The notes under the pieces are model-generated. The model was given only the letters and a program-made list of their open reading frames with translations. It was not told the origin of the DNA and did no database searches. From Diploscapter coronatus (lineage: Eukaryota > Nematoda > Chromadorea > Rhabditida > Rhabditidae): a stretch of 64,000 nt of DNA. Where the stretch lies: the NCBI GenBank assembly GCA_964036155.1, contig OZ038423.1, positions 35,727,249-35,791,248 of the forward strand. The letters run 5' to 3'. This document shows, one piece after another, positions 22,448-34,611 of the stretch. A program made the translations under genes and the position numbers. Position 1 is the first letter of the stretch; every line of letters begins with the position of its first letter.

Positions 22448-25400
22448 TCATAATCCGATGCTTCCATTTGGGTAGTCGGGTGGTGGTAAGAGCATGGATG
22501 GAATTTGGGGTCTCGAAGAATGATGTGACTGGTGGCTGATGGTCTGCGTAGCGCCGAACCGTCTCAGTCCCCTGGAAGTAGTTATTATTTGAGCATTCGA
22601 TGTTAGCTTTAACCATTGGTTTAAATTGCTAATGGATTCAAATATTTTAACGACAATTTGGAAACCACATGATATATGCGAAAAAGACAGATAATGCATA
22701 CAACATTTCTCCTACAAATGGCATTATTTCATAACGATCATATGTTTACAAGTTTGTCTTTCAACATTAACTTATATAAACGATTATATTTTTCTCTTGC
22801 AAAAAAACTTTAATTCATGTCACATGTGCTTACAAAATTGTCTTTTAATTCGGAGAAGTCGTTTCTCCTTTGATAAAGTTATTTATGAATGTATCTATAT
22901 TGTGTTGGTCAAGCGAAGTGAAAGATCGCGTGTTGAAAAAGGCGAGAGAGGCAGAGGAAATTGCGTATATACCACTCTCTTGCCATCGTCCCTCGTTGAC
23001 TCTCTTTCTCAGCGCTCTAGTCTCTCTGCGCGCATTTCTCGCAACGGTGCTCTTCAGCGCGCGAACTGTCACTTGATTTGACCCGATACAGGTACCTCGT
23101 CAGAGGGGTGTCACCCCATCGAACGGTGCTGCTACCGCTGTTCGATGACAGGGATCCGAGCGGCGCCATGAGCGGGGACTGATGCTGATGCCCGCCGAAT
23201 TGGGAATGGGAAGACGAGGCAGGGACGCTAAGTGACGGCGTCGCGTTGGCGTGGAATGCCGCTGGTGAGGGGGGCGTCGTGCGCCAACCGGAGGCTGCCT
23301 TGAAATGGATTCATTTTACAAATTGCTATAGGGACACATTTTGAGATCATCTGGAAGACGATCCTACGACAATGAGCCATTTGTAAAAATTAAACCTGTT
23401 GAAGTCGACATATCAAGAGACTTCTTAACCTATTTTTATGCCATTATATCGGTCAATTTATAAATCTATTCAAATCACCATATCAAGCGATTCCTTGCAA
23501 CAAGGTAGTAGGTAAATTTCCAGGCTTTTAAAATTGTTCGTCATAAAAGTGCGAAAAGAGTTGAAGATTTAAGCCAAATGAGTACCTTGATAATCCGCAA
23601 CCGCTGACGGTAGTTTCTTGCGCGCACGTGGTCGTTGAGTACCTGCTGAACGTACGAGGAAGGGAACCATCCGCCCGTGCCGTCGCGTTGTTTCTCACCG
23701 TAGAACCAACCTGGAAGAGTTCATTCAATCCACTGCCTCTTTTGATTTTTATTATCAGATTTTATTCAAATTCAAGCTGTTGGATTGATTACTGGTCAGA
23801 ACATGTTTATGTTTTGGCTTTGGTAAGTGACTCCTTATATAATTTACCGGCTGATCACTACCACGCCATTGCTAAGATTCACCAGTTACTTTTCTTTTCC
23901 CTGCAGTCCCTAATCTCAAATTTGGTGAATTTTAGTAATGATGTGGTGTTGGTGAGTTATGAAAAGAGCCTTGGTCGTGTTGGTGAAGTTGGTGTAAGTG
24001 CTCACCATCAGGCATTTTCCTGAGGATGTTGATGATGTCGCCGATCTGCAACTCCAACTCGTCGTCCTGCGATTTGCTGTACGCGTGAACCGCCACCGCC
24101 TGAGGGCAATCCCACTCGGCGTAAATCCGCTCTTCCGGGTTGGCCGACTAAAAATTAGTCGCTTTTAAGAGGTGTCTAGCTGTTCGTATTAGAGTATTTG
24201 AAACTATGACAACTTGATCGATGAAATTGTGTTGGCCGAATGAGATTTCATTAAGACGCGCTATTTGTGTGGTAAATTTAGCTGGGACAAATTGTTGCTT
24301 AAAATAGGCTGAGAATTGTGTCCAGCTCCTCTGCTGATGAACTTTGTTCTTACAAATAAGCTGTCTTAACGCTCACCTCCTTGCATACTTACAAGCTGTA
24401 ACATTATGAGGTATCCAAGTTATCATGAGTTCATTGGTTCATTATAATGTAGACAGGCAAATGACGAGTAAATTGTATGAGTCGAAGCGGTAGTATCATT
24501 ATTTCTCAACTTGAAGAGGAAAACCTACCGTTGGCGGTCTAACCGAGCTCAGCCATCGTTCTCTGTCGGTTTCTGAGTCTGCTGACAGAAGAAGTTCCGT
24601 CTGCTTGCCTCTCGCATTTCTCATCAGAACGCAAAGGAAGAGATGGGGTCTTCCGGCTAACGAGGAAACTGCACCTTGTGGAATCTAAATCTTCAGTTGT
24701 CAAGGCTTAAGTCGTTTGATAAGACCTTCGGATTATCAGGCTCAATAGGTTCCATGTCAACGAACTTCCTCTCTGCGTAGTCTTTGCAGGTATACGTCCC
24801 ATTTCTGCAATTTGAATTTTCACAAGTTTCTCGAAGCTTGTCAATTTTTGCACTCACACTTTCTTCTTTGTGATCATGATCATGTCAGAGAAGAGGAATA
24901 CGTGGATGTTGCGAGTACGGGATCGGCCCTAAATTTTTTTTTTTTTAATTTGTCCCGAGAAATTTTATGAAATTTACCTGAAGCAACGCATTTCCCCGTC
25001 GCTCAACGATTTGTGTCAACGCTCCTCTTTTCACCAAGTAGCGGCTCTTCGAGACTAGAGGCATACGGCTAAAGGCTCAATTTAAACCGGGTTTAAAGAT
25101 ATAAAGGTTCTACCGAAGTTGCGGATCTTTATAGACCAGTCTTCGTTCGATATCGAGTAATTGCTCAGTACGTTCCATCCGCCTTGCACCTTCGTTGCAT
25201 TCCCTGACGATTTTGTTAGCGGAATTCAAAGCCTTCGCAGCTGTGGCGTATTTATCCGACTCCGGAGGTAATCTGTCCAAAATCGCGTACAATAGCAAAG
25301 GATATCTGGAAGCCCTTTAAAAATCAACTTTTTTCCGAGTTTGACCTACCGCGTGATCCTCTGCATGGGGAGCATCAAGAAACTTCGCATATCTAGACCT

Positions 25401-28400
25401 TGGCAAATCTTGTTCTCCTCTAATCGCTGCAGACATTGTAGGAATTGATTGTTTTCCGTCTTCAACTTCCTTAGAGTGCGATCTTGGTAGACCTAAACCT
25501 CATTTTTAAACCTTCTAGTCAATTTTATCTATGACCTGATTCGAGCAGTACTTGACGTAGACGTCGAAATGTTTTTCAAAGTGCAGTGTTAAAATATCAC
25601 AAATGTCATCCAGAACGATACTTTCTTCCAATCTTGACTCCAGGTCGATCAATAGTCTGAAAATAACGATTTAGCAAATTTATTTTCTGAAGGAAGTGGC
25701 ACCTCTCCGAGCAATCCCTCACTGCAAAGATGTTGCTGAACAAGTGCTTCCTCTCAGGGCTTGAAATTACTGATTGCGCACTTTTTGCGTGACCTAAATT
25801 TCAAAAATAATCTAAAGTGGGAAAATTAAGGGAAATTGCACCCATTAAATGCGGACTGGCCATGAAATGTGTAATGAGGACGTTTAAAGATCTCAAGTAG
25901 CTGGCCTCCGACGTGATGACTTCGAAGTAAGCCTCTTGACGGATCTTCGAGTCTTCGTCGAGCGATTCCAACAGTCCCGCGGATTTGACCTGCATTTTTG
26001 AGGTTTCGATCAATTTTCCGAACTATTTCATAGTCGCCTTTTTCAATCTACCAAACTTTATCGTTAAAAAGTGTAGAAATAGGAAAAAAAATTAGGTGAA
26101 TTGAATGAAATAGTGATACTGGCTCTTAGTGGTTTATCAAACAAATGACAGTTCCTCGGTACCTCGGCCAATTCACACCACAGACTTCGCTGGCTGCCAA
26201 AACCGCTCGTCGCCACGAGCCGATCTCGTCCTCTTCGCATCGAAGTATTTGAAGTGAGTGCCGAGGCGGATGTCGATGCATCTCCGCCCCTGCCTGAGTC
26301 GGATGATGTCGATGATTCTCGACGGAACTAAATTAGGACGAATATTCATTATAGGAAATTTCATCGAACTTCTCTCGTAACTTAACTCAACAATGCTGGT
26401 TCTTTAAAAATGGCTTTCCTGTGAATTTCATTTACCTCCATTCTAAAGCAATTCTATTCCTTTTATGGTAGAGTGAAGCTAGCATAGTCTTTAAATGAAG
26501 CTGCTTTCAATTTAAGCCCACTTAATATTGGTAACCTTTCCAGAAAATGATTTCAAATGTTTATATACCGCCTTCTTCTCCGAGTCCTCCTTTTCGTTTG
26601 ATCTGCTCTCAGGTAGAACTGTGGTGCTTTCGATTTGATTTAGGCCCTCAGTGGGGAATTGTTCGAGCATTTCTTCTTGTGTCTGGATGATGTAGTGTTG
26701 ATAAAGGGGCTGATCGGTAGGCAGGACTCGAGATGTGTATTGGCGAGAGAAATCCTCGTCTTCACGCGCTTCTTCGCCCTGAAGATGTTGATCTTCATTT
26801 CTGGGTGAATAATTCAAATCCTACATTGCTCTTGTCGCCCTCGCTGGTGTTCAAACTAATGCTCGATATTCTTCGTGAGAGTTCGGTCGTGTCTACTGAA
26901 TTTTTATTCATATTCTTAAATTCGATCTTTCTATCGAATAGCATTGTTGTTTAAATAAATTATCAACTGAAATGCAAATGACATTGATGGTTAAGATACT
27001 GCCATTGTTATAATTATGACAATTTTATCTATGTGATGTAATATTTATTCTTACGCGAATTACGCGGATCCATGATATTCTCTGTGTCTATCTCGTTTGC
27101 CTCGTTTCTCGATTTGGATTGCGGAAACGTCTCGTTCAGCGTCTCTTCAAGCTCCTTGTACATCGACGAGCGGCGGTCGTCGTCATCTTCTGAACGAGAA
27201 CAACAATTCAATATTTTCTTTCTATAGAGGAGAAATATCGTTATTTATTGTGCAAGATCGCATTTTCTCGATATATTGGAGACGATGAATACGTTTGGCA
27301 ACAATGTATCGAAATAATAAGACAAACTCATAATTAGCCAAACCTCTGCTCTCTATCTTTTGTCATTTCAACTCTCATCAATTCTGAATTGATAACAATT
27401 GAATTTGTCTTCCTTTAGATAAAAGAAAAATGTTGTTATTTATTGCGCGCAAAATGACCATTTTCTGGCAATTCTTGAACAATACAAGCAGGAATGTTAT
27501 GTGTGTTGCTGGCTAACGTGACTTTAATTATTATTTGAGGGGAAAATATTGAGGTTATAACCTTGATAGAGACATATCAACTTTCAGCAGGTTAGACAAC
27601 TGCAGATATTACGAGTCCTTAAGAATTGGAAAATTAAAATATTTTTTTCTCAGCAAATATCATCACTTAAAACAAATTAGAAATTTCGCTATTAGAAAAG
27701 AAATTAGCATACTTAGTATCTATGTCAGAAAGTATTGTTTTGAGATTGAGATCGGAGAATTCGAAAATGCGAGTTCCACTTTCTATCTACGATTTTGCCT
27801 GTATATGGATATAGGGCAATCCGGAAGAATGGAAAGAAAAGCGACTGGGATTTTACACTGTTTCGATAAAGGAATTGGAATTAAGAAATGATTTAATGCA
27901 TGATGCAACACAAGACAAGTGGCTTAGCGCAGCATAGGAGGGAGGGGAGGCGGATGAAATTGAGAAGTCGAAATTGCAGCAAAATGAAGAAACAGCGAAT
28001 AAGTTTCAAGAGAAATGTATACATATGTACAGGGAATATCGGATCTATGATCAGCTTATTGTAACGGGAAGTTATTACTAGAGGAAATTTTTGAGATAGT
28101 AATATTTTAATATCGACTAATATGGATTTGAGTTTAAATAAAATTAAACTCTTAGGCCTGCTTTTCTAAAGTAAAAAAATTGTAGTTTATGGAATTTAAA
28201 GTTATTATCGTGCTAGTATTTTAGAAATTGCTTTGATACTTTTCCGCAGAAAAACATGGATTTTATAGAATTTCAAGTTATTGTTTGCATTAATAAAGTA
28301 AGAAGAATGCGAAAACGTGAACTTATTGCGAAAAAGAATTGAAAATGGTCCCTGTAAGAAAGAAAAGTGCTATGGAAAAATGCGGTGAAAAGAAAATGAA

Positions 28401-31400
28401 ACACTGTCGGAAACAATAGCCAAATGGGAAGAATCGTTCGTTCGTTTGCTTCTATTCCTTAGATGCGCGACTACTGTCGAAGGAAGATGGAATGTTTTTG
28501 AGAGGAATAGAAAAGATGGAAAAATTTGGAAAATATTATGGGAAAAGAGAAATACTCGTTCCCTCAGATAGTGAATCATAAGGCTGAAGGAAATGTCTTG
28601 GCCTGCGCATATGGGGAAGAGCCATCTTATTAACTGAAGTATTTTTTGAATATTGCATTTTAGGTCATATAATAAAATGTGGATTTAAAATGGTTATGAT
28701 ACGGCACAGGATGTCTGAAAAATTTTATTTTTGCTAAGGTTCTGCATAGATTCAACAGTTAAACTTCATAATGAGGAATAGAATGTTTGAAGGTTAGATT
28801 TTGAGGCATTCGAGCTTAGAATATAGTAGGTAAAGTTTTGAAAATACTAAATGACAACATTCCGAAAGGTTAGCGGATCGCCCGATGTAATTATCTAAAG
28901 CAATTAAATGCGGCATGAGAGATGAGAGGTAAAACGGGTAGCTCTGGGAAAATTGCCTTGAATTGTGAATTTGGTAGGAAAACGTTATCGAATACGAGGC
29001 CATAATTACCCTCTAGCTCTTCGATGTAACGTGCATGGCATTTCATATCAGAAGTTGAAAATAGCACATTTCAAAAAAAAAAATTCGAAACATCAAAGCA
29101 TAGCTTATTCGATATTCGTTTCTATTTTAGGCAATGCGTTAGGAGACTATTTTTGAAGAATGGTAAAAGCTTGATTATTAAGGAAAAGTGAGTTTAATGT
29201 AACGGTAAAAGCATATGAATCATTTTTTGGGATAGGGAGAATAGAGCCTGGACTTCGCCAAATTAACACTTATTTTAAATGAAATAGAAATCGATATAAT
29301 TTTATCCGAATTTATAAGTTTATGTGAAATTAGGATTAAAGTTAAGAAGAATATAATTTAGTGTAAAAGAGGCTACGTTATGAATTTATCGCGACTCCTA
29401 TCGTGCAAACCAAATTATATGAATGGAAATGTTCAAAACGCTTTCCGATAACTAAATATACCTACTAAAATAAAAATCGAATTGTTTAAAATGAAATATT
29501 GAATGTGAAAATAAGCACTAAGCATTGTAAATTTCTATGACTTTTGACATGTAAGCTAATGTCACTGTCATTGGCGACATTGAAGGGAATATGCTAAGCT
29601 CCTCCTAATTCCTTGAAATCGTTTAGATCGAACGAGTTTTCATGCTATGGGCGGACGGCAGATCACTTTCAGTTTGGGCTTTGAAATGCCGACTTCAAAA
29701 TCTATGCCACCGCCATCGTCACGAATGCTTTTAGTAAAAACGCGCATATGAAGGGTGTGACTTCATATTTCCTACGCACACTTTCACACTTTGAACACAT
29801 TACATAGCCTCTACATAATAAACTGCCCATATTACAATGAAATAGAAAAATTAGCGCTAATATTTGAATTAGCTCATTAACAGTCATTCCGAGGCTAATT
29901 TTTAGATTAAAGTTTCAACGATAAAAGAATAGCTCAGAAAGTGCGTAGATATTTTAAAACTTATGTGCAAAAATTAAATGAAATAGAAAATTATAACGCC
30001 GACCTTCCTCATCACTGCTCCAATCGTCACCATAAATGTAGGCATCATCCTCCATTCGGCTTCTTTCCGCAGCCAATCTTAGCCTATCGTCTGTCGATAA
30101 ACTTGAAGCTGAGAGATTGAATTGCTTGGGTCCGATTTTGCGCTTTCCGTGTCGATCCGAGAAATTCTCACGAAGTCGCTCCATCTGAATATAATAATAA
30201 TAATATATGTCTCCAAAATGGCAAATGGGTTTAATTCTCTGAGCCAGGACTATTAGTTCTACCTACTAGAAAGGTCCTTATATCATCTTATGAATTAGAA
30301 AAAAAAGCTTTAAAATACAAGAATATGGACAAAATTAATAGGTTCTCAGGTCCATTTCGTATAAGCCTCCCTTCATTTGAATGTGAGTTTCATATGAATC
30401 AATTGAGACTACTCCTCTATTGAATCCCCATGTAAAAGTGATTAAGGAAATACCAATAGCTTAAATATGAAAGATAACTATGAAATTCAGCTTTTCTAAA
30501 ATGGATCCAAGTCTTCAGTCAGGACTATCAGGTTTACTTATATTAAATTGGTTTTTATCAACCTCAAAGTAACTAATGTGCCTGAAAAATCAAAAACACA
30601 AAAATAACATGAATAAAATTATAATCAGACTCAGCCCATTTTGGACAAGCCCACATTTGAACGAATTTCACGAATGAATTGAGGAATTGGGGAATTGAGA
30701 CAGACTACTCGATTCAATTCTTCATTTAGATTTGTATGTATATCGCAAGAAAAATACCAAGTGCTTCATCTCGCGGACGACATGAAATGCTTGATTTTTT
30801 GCGACAGAATAGAAATCAATAGATTTCAATAAATTATTGATTTGCAAAATTTCTTCGTGAATAAAATTAATAGAATTCGTATGAAATGTAGAGTGGATTA
30901 CTTTCTAGAGAGTTGAATTAAAATCGATGTAATATAGAATAGATGATGAGTAATACATATGTCTCAAATCAGGTTCAGTATCTCGATAACAAATCCTGAT
31001 TGTGAAAGGTATTAGAGCCATTAAATGAGAGATATAAATGAAAATGAAAACTGCACGTTATTTGCAAGTTTAAATGGAAACTTCCAAAATATAATTGAAA
31101 GAGTACCTTCTTTGAAAGATTCAACTGAATTTCCGATTTGAATTTGATCAATTTATCAAATTCGATCGTGCTGACTGGTCGTCGCATGGTTTTCTTGTAT
31201 CTTAAACTCAGATATCTAATTAAAAAATATTTTTAGATTAACCTTTGCAAAGTCGAAGTAATGCTTTTATCTGCGTCCTCAGATCGCCGAAAGTTCATGT
31301 GGATCTGCGAAAACCTACGACAAGTCGCGCACTTGCAGTAGATATTTTGGGTGCTAAATTTTAAATTTCGAAAAAAAAAGTATCTTTCAGATTCTTACCA

Positions 31401-34400
31401 AATTTCTGATCCTTCTGAATTTGGATAATTCACGTTTTCACAGTAAATTCTCGTAACGTATTTATCCGAGCCTCCGTTTGAAGAGGTCGAAGGAGCACTC
31501 TGAAACAAAATTAGTTTTAAAATACTTAGATACAAGATAATTATAACCTCAGGACATAAGCCATCGATGTCTTCGTAGCAATCATCTGATAAAGAGCCGT
31601 CATTTTTCTCAGCTCTTTCACTTTTGGATGGAGGTCTTTGAGGGGGCGGTACCGAAGGTATCCTGAAAATGCCCTATTTTCTCGTGAGCTATGCCTATTT
31701 TACTGACGATGGTGCTATCTCGGTATTGTTCATCGATTTTTCTGATTCAGGCTGATTCGAGTTCGCCGCATAGGGTAGTTCCTCGTAATTATCCTCTTCC
31801 TTATCATCGGACTTTTTCAATCGTTCTCTGAAATTCCAATTTAAAACTAAAAAATCGAAATTACAAGCTTACTTAGGTACTGGCTGAAGATGGCTGGGTA
31901 TCCTTCGAATTCTGGCCAGAGAGGGTGGTTTATCGGGAATTAAAGGGGGTGGGGATCTAAAATTTCATTTTTCGGGGATTTGCAAATTTGTCAAACTTAG
32001 CAGCCAGAGTTAACGATACTGAGTAGGATTCTCTATAAGTGGGTTGGGGGTCTCTTCGCGACACCAAAGGACTGCTGCTTTGGCTGATGAAAGAGTGAAT
32101 GTTGCGGGTTCTGAACGGAAAATATCAAAATGTAACTCTTAACAATGGAAAAAAAACAAAGCCATTAAATAATTTCCCCGTTTTTCTTGAAACTTTTTTC
32201 AATATAATGGCCACGTAAAAGTCTAAAATGCAAACATCCCTTAATTTCTTTAAGAGGGAGAACTATGTTAATGAAAAAGAACAGCATAATGCATAAATAA
32301 TGTACCTTGGGGTAGGAACGGGCGAGGAATTCAGCTGTAAATGGGCGGTTTCGTTTTCTGATGTGTTCTCAGAAAGTTGCCGCCTCGCTTGATGGCTGCT
32401 GACTATGTTACAGTCGTGAGGCACGTTTCCAGTCGGGAAAGTCGATGAGGTCGTCTTTCGCAGAGTCGATGCTAAGATTTGTCTGATAGTTTAAATAAAT
32501 TAGATAGATCCGTTTATAATAATGACAGCCTGGAAAAATAATAGCAATAGTTGCATACGAAATAGTATTGGGAATGAAGAGGATCTTTCCCTAAAACATC
32601 CTACATACTATTTCACATACAACGATGCGACTATTTTTTTTCTAAGTTTCTGTTTAAAATTAGTTGTATACTATCTGTAATAATTCCAATAAATTAGATC
32701 TTTATTATAGAGGCTTTCCCAAGAACGTTTACTTTTTCCGAGCCTCTCAAAATATCTCCATTTTCCATGCTCTCTAGCCTCTGTCAGCCAAACGCATAGC
32801 GTCAAAATGCGAGTCTTCCCCCGTAATACTGTGCTGTAGTAAATAGCGCGCTAAATTTTTGCCCTTTCCTGGACAATAAGCGAAAATTTTTTAGAAAAGA
32901 GGGTGCAGAAAAGCTTGAAAAAATAGACGTTTCTGGGAAGGCTAGAGTAGTTGGACATTTTCAATAAATTGGACATTCTATATTTAGTTCAAATTTTTAA
33001 AAATGATTTCAGAAGTCAAATTATTGCCTTTGAAAAGTTTATACGAGTTTTCATAAATTCTTACTCCTAGACTTGCTGATATCCGGATGACTGTAGGCCT
33101 TGCGCTTTAACGAATTCTTCTTGCTGAAAGATACGATGATTTTTTTTTTCAAATTTTGAAATATTTCGTACCTGACTCTTCGAATGATGACTTCACCGTT
33201 GGATCTGATACGGAATTTACCGATTCTTTTCGGCAGGGGTATTGGAGGAGGACATTGAAATGGAACTGGCTCGAATCTGAAACTTTCATTTATTCAAGGA
33301 TATTGAAATAGCTTTAGGCAATTATTAATCAGAAAGAAATATCATAGAGAATAGGGTTCACAGGATTATCTTCTTTTCTAGAATTGATTCATATGAGTGT
33401 ACACAGGAATATCTGATGATCTAATGAAGATCTAGCTTAGGCTCTAGGTCCTGTCCAAATCTGAATGTCTGAATGAAAAGTGACATCGTATGAGGCTATG
33501 TCAAAGACTTAATGACTGAATTGAAACTTTAAAAGTAGCATATTTGAGAATTAATAGATTCAAAGGATTGCATTATATGAACCATGCTTGAGGCGGCGAA
33601 AATCGAACATAGGACAAGGAAGGACGAAGATGTGTTCGAGAACCTTCTCTCGCCTCGAGAGGAGGAGGAGAGGAGATTCTTGTATCCTCCTCCTTACCGC
33701 GGGGGTCAACCCGAAGTGCATATTTGAGGATGTGGATGAGCGCGCCAATCCCCGATCGGAAGAAAATCGAAATGTGAGGTGTGAGAAACACTCGACATAT
33801 CGAGAGCGGAAAATTAGAAGGAACGCGCAGAGAAAACAAACAAACCGCATGAGCATCAAGAAATTCGGCTGAAAAAGTAGATGCATTATCAAAATAGGCT
33901 AGATGTCCATTAGGATCTCAAGAAAAACTGCACGATTAAATTCTTTGCGTAAGATTTTGACTACATTTACTTGGATTTATTGATGGATCTTCACATTTTA
34001 CTCGACTTTTTGCCGAAAATTCTTAATACATCTACTCCTCTTCTAAACAAGAATTCTAGCCTCCCTAGCTTCCGATCCGTCATCCACACTATCCATTGTT
34101 GAGTATCGCATTTAAGAGTAAGACTTGAATTATTGAACTATTATTGTTTCATAATGTAATTTCATTCTTTGACCAATAAAATGATGAGAAAGTTGGGCAA
34201 CTCGGGAAAAAACCTCCAAACCCAATCAATAAGAGGGCAATTCGTATTTGTCGCGATGACATGACCTACTTTTCTCACACTATTTCTACTTACCTTCACC
34301 CTACCCTATTATCTATAGCTCGCGACATCTCGTCATCACAACAAATACAAGTTGCTGAATAAGGGTCGCAATTTCCCCTACCAGCCCTATGCCCTAATGG

Positions 34401-34611
34401 TAAAACTGCTGAAGTTGTGGTTCTTATTCATTAGGTTTAGGGATCCTTTTCCGATTTGCCAGAATATATTGAATCTCAACCTCTTTGCCAACTGCCGAAC
34501 TCTGCTTGGCGCTGACGTATCGGAGGCCCTGCGCATCGTGGTCGGCGTTGCCGGAGTGGTACGGGGATCGACCCGTACCTCGACCAAATCACCGTCTGAG
34601 GTCTCACCCAT
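22448..34611 (-). CDS. ephx-1: Ephexin-type Rho guanine nucleotide exchange factor (DH-PH-SH3)
   Basis: 29 exons close exactly to 1224 residues: 34611-34481, 33276-33172, 33123-33065, 32471-32306, 32109-32015, 31956-31873, 31827-31708, 31662-31548, 31499-31399, 31353-31243, 31215-31107, 30184-30004, 27189-27055, 26895-26825, 26778-26536, 26327-26163, 25989-25842, 25793-25703, 25656-25536, 25492-25350, 25305-25114, 25068-24978, 24928-24860, 24804-24726, 24684-24529, 24147-24006, 23710-23586, 23298-23096, 22571-22448. The long N-terminus is disordered, proline-rich, with acidic tyrosine motifs (CYEDIDG, NYEELPYA) like kinase/SH2 sites. The ephexin signature SLWCELAEVKSAGLLES precedes the DH domain (about 685-890, FEVITSEASYLRSLNVLI). 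PH spans about 895-1025 (SRYLVKRGALTQI to ERWLSSVRPPT) and SH3 about 1040-1100 (AVHAYSKSQDDELELQIGD, GWFPSSYV). Ephexins activate Rho-family GTPases downstream of Eph receptors and in synapse/actin control. Symbol follows the C. elegans ephexin. The start is the first ATG after an ATTTAG acceptor; earlier exons are possible because the frame stays open upstream. Confidence 0.9.
22907..23083. mobile_element. MITE-like family E, copy 1
   Basis: Palindrome in the last intron of the ephexin gene: GGTCAAGCGAAGTGAAAGAT on the left and, inverted, GGTCAAATCAAGTGACAGTT on the right. GC-rich arms (GCGCGC blocks). A related copy lies at 56021-56213. The right end lies 12 nt from the minus-strand splice donor at 23095. 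Confidence 0.7.
27190..30003 (-). other. Large ephexin intron
   Basis: A 2.8-kb intron between the exons at 30184-30004 and 27189-27055. Both strands were scanned; only short frames without splice context were found. Such an intron could carry enhancers or an internal promoter for a short DH-PH-SH3 isoform, but no specific element is visible. Confidence 0.5.
30235..30770. repeat. Diverged direct duplication of about 250 bp
   Basis: Two adjacent blocks (starting near 30242 and 30518) align in order: CAGGACTATTAG/CAGGACTATCAG, then a CATTTGAA-centred stretch, AATTGAGACTACTCC/ATTGAGACAGACTACTC, and GAAATACCAATAGCTT/AAAAATACCAAGTGCTT. It lies in an ephexin intron. Confidence 0.45.
32525..32652. 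mobile_element. MITE family A, copy 5
   Basis: In an ephexin intron. ACAGCCTGGAAAAATAATAG on the left; inner TTGCATACGAAATAGTATTG and ATACTATTTCACATACAACG identify the family; right arm decayed to ACTATTTTTTTTCTAAG. Confidence 0.7.
32712..32943. mobile_element. MITE-like family D, copy 2
   Basis: Second copy of the 233-bp element at 4328-4560, in the same ephexin intron as family A copy 5. Ends GGCTTTCCCAAGAACGTTTA and TTCTGGGAAGGC. The tRNA-like core is present but degenerate (CTGTAGTAAATAGCGCGCTA). Confidence 0.7.
33584..33727 (+). CDS. Candidate 47-residue ORF inside an ephexin intron
   Basis: GC-rich block in the first ephexin intron, antisense to that gene. ATG at 33584 opens a 48-codon frame with charged product (DEDVFENLLSPREEEERR, then YPPPYRGGQPEVHI). 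The minus strand across 33560-33892 is open as well (110 codons, Arg/Ser-rich), so this may equally be an unrecognised alternative ephexin exon or a regulatory block. No domain recognised. Confidence 0.25.
   Translation: MLEAAKIEHRTRKDEDVFENLLSPREEEERRFLYPPPYRGGQPEVHI
34240..34350. mobile_element. Inverted-repeat element, family B-like
   Basis: TATTTGTCGCGATGACATG on the left is inverted as CTCGTCATCACAACAAATA on the right. The inner TTTTCTCACACTATTTC matches copies at 55564 and 58577. Lies in the first ephexin intron. Confidence 0.6.

Noticed and set aside
22797..23081. Overlapping ORFs on both strands
   Set aside because: They lie within the palindromic family E element and mirror each other because of its inverted repeats.
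26173..26364. 63-codon minus-strand ORF
   Set aside because: Frame shadow of the ephexin exon 26327-26163; the true frame ends in SLWCELAE and continues into the DH domain.
33588..33872. 94-codon plus-strand ORF
   Set aside because: Overlaps the better-composed 47-residue frame in the same GC-rich block; arginine-rich composition typical of a shadow frame.
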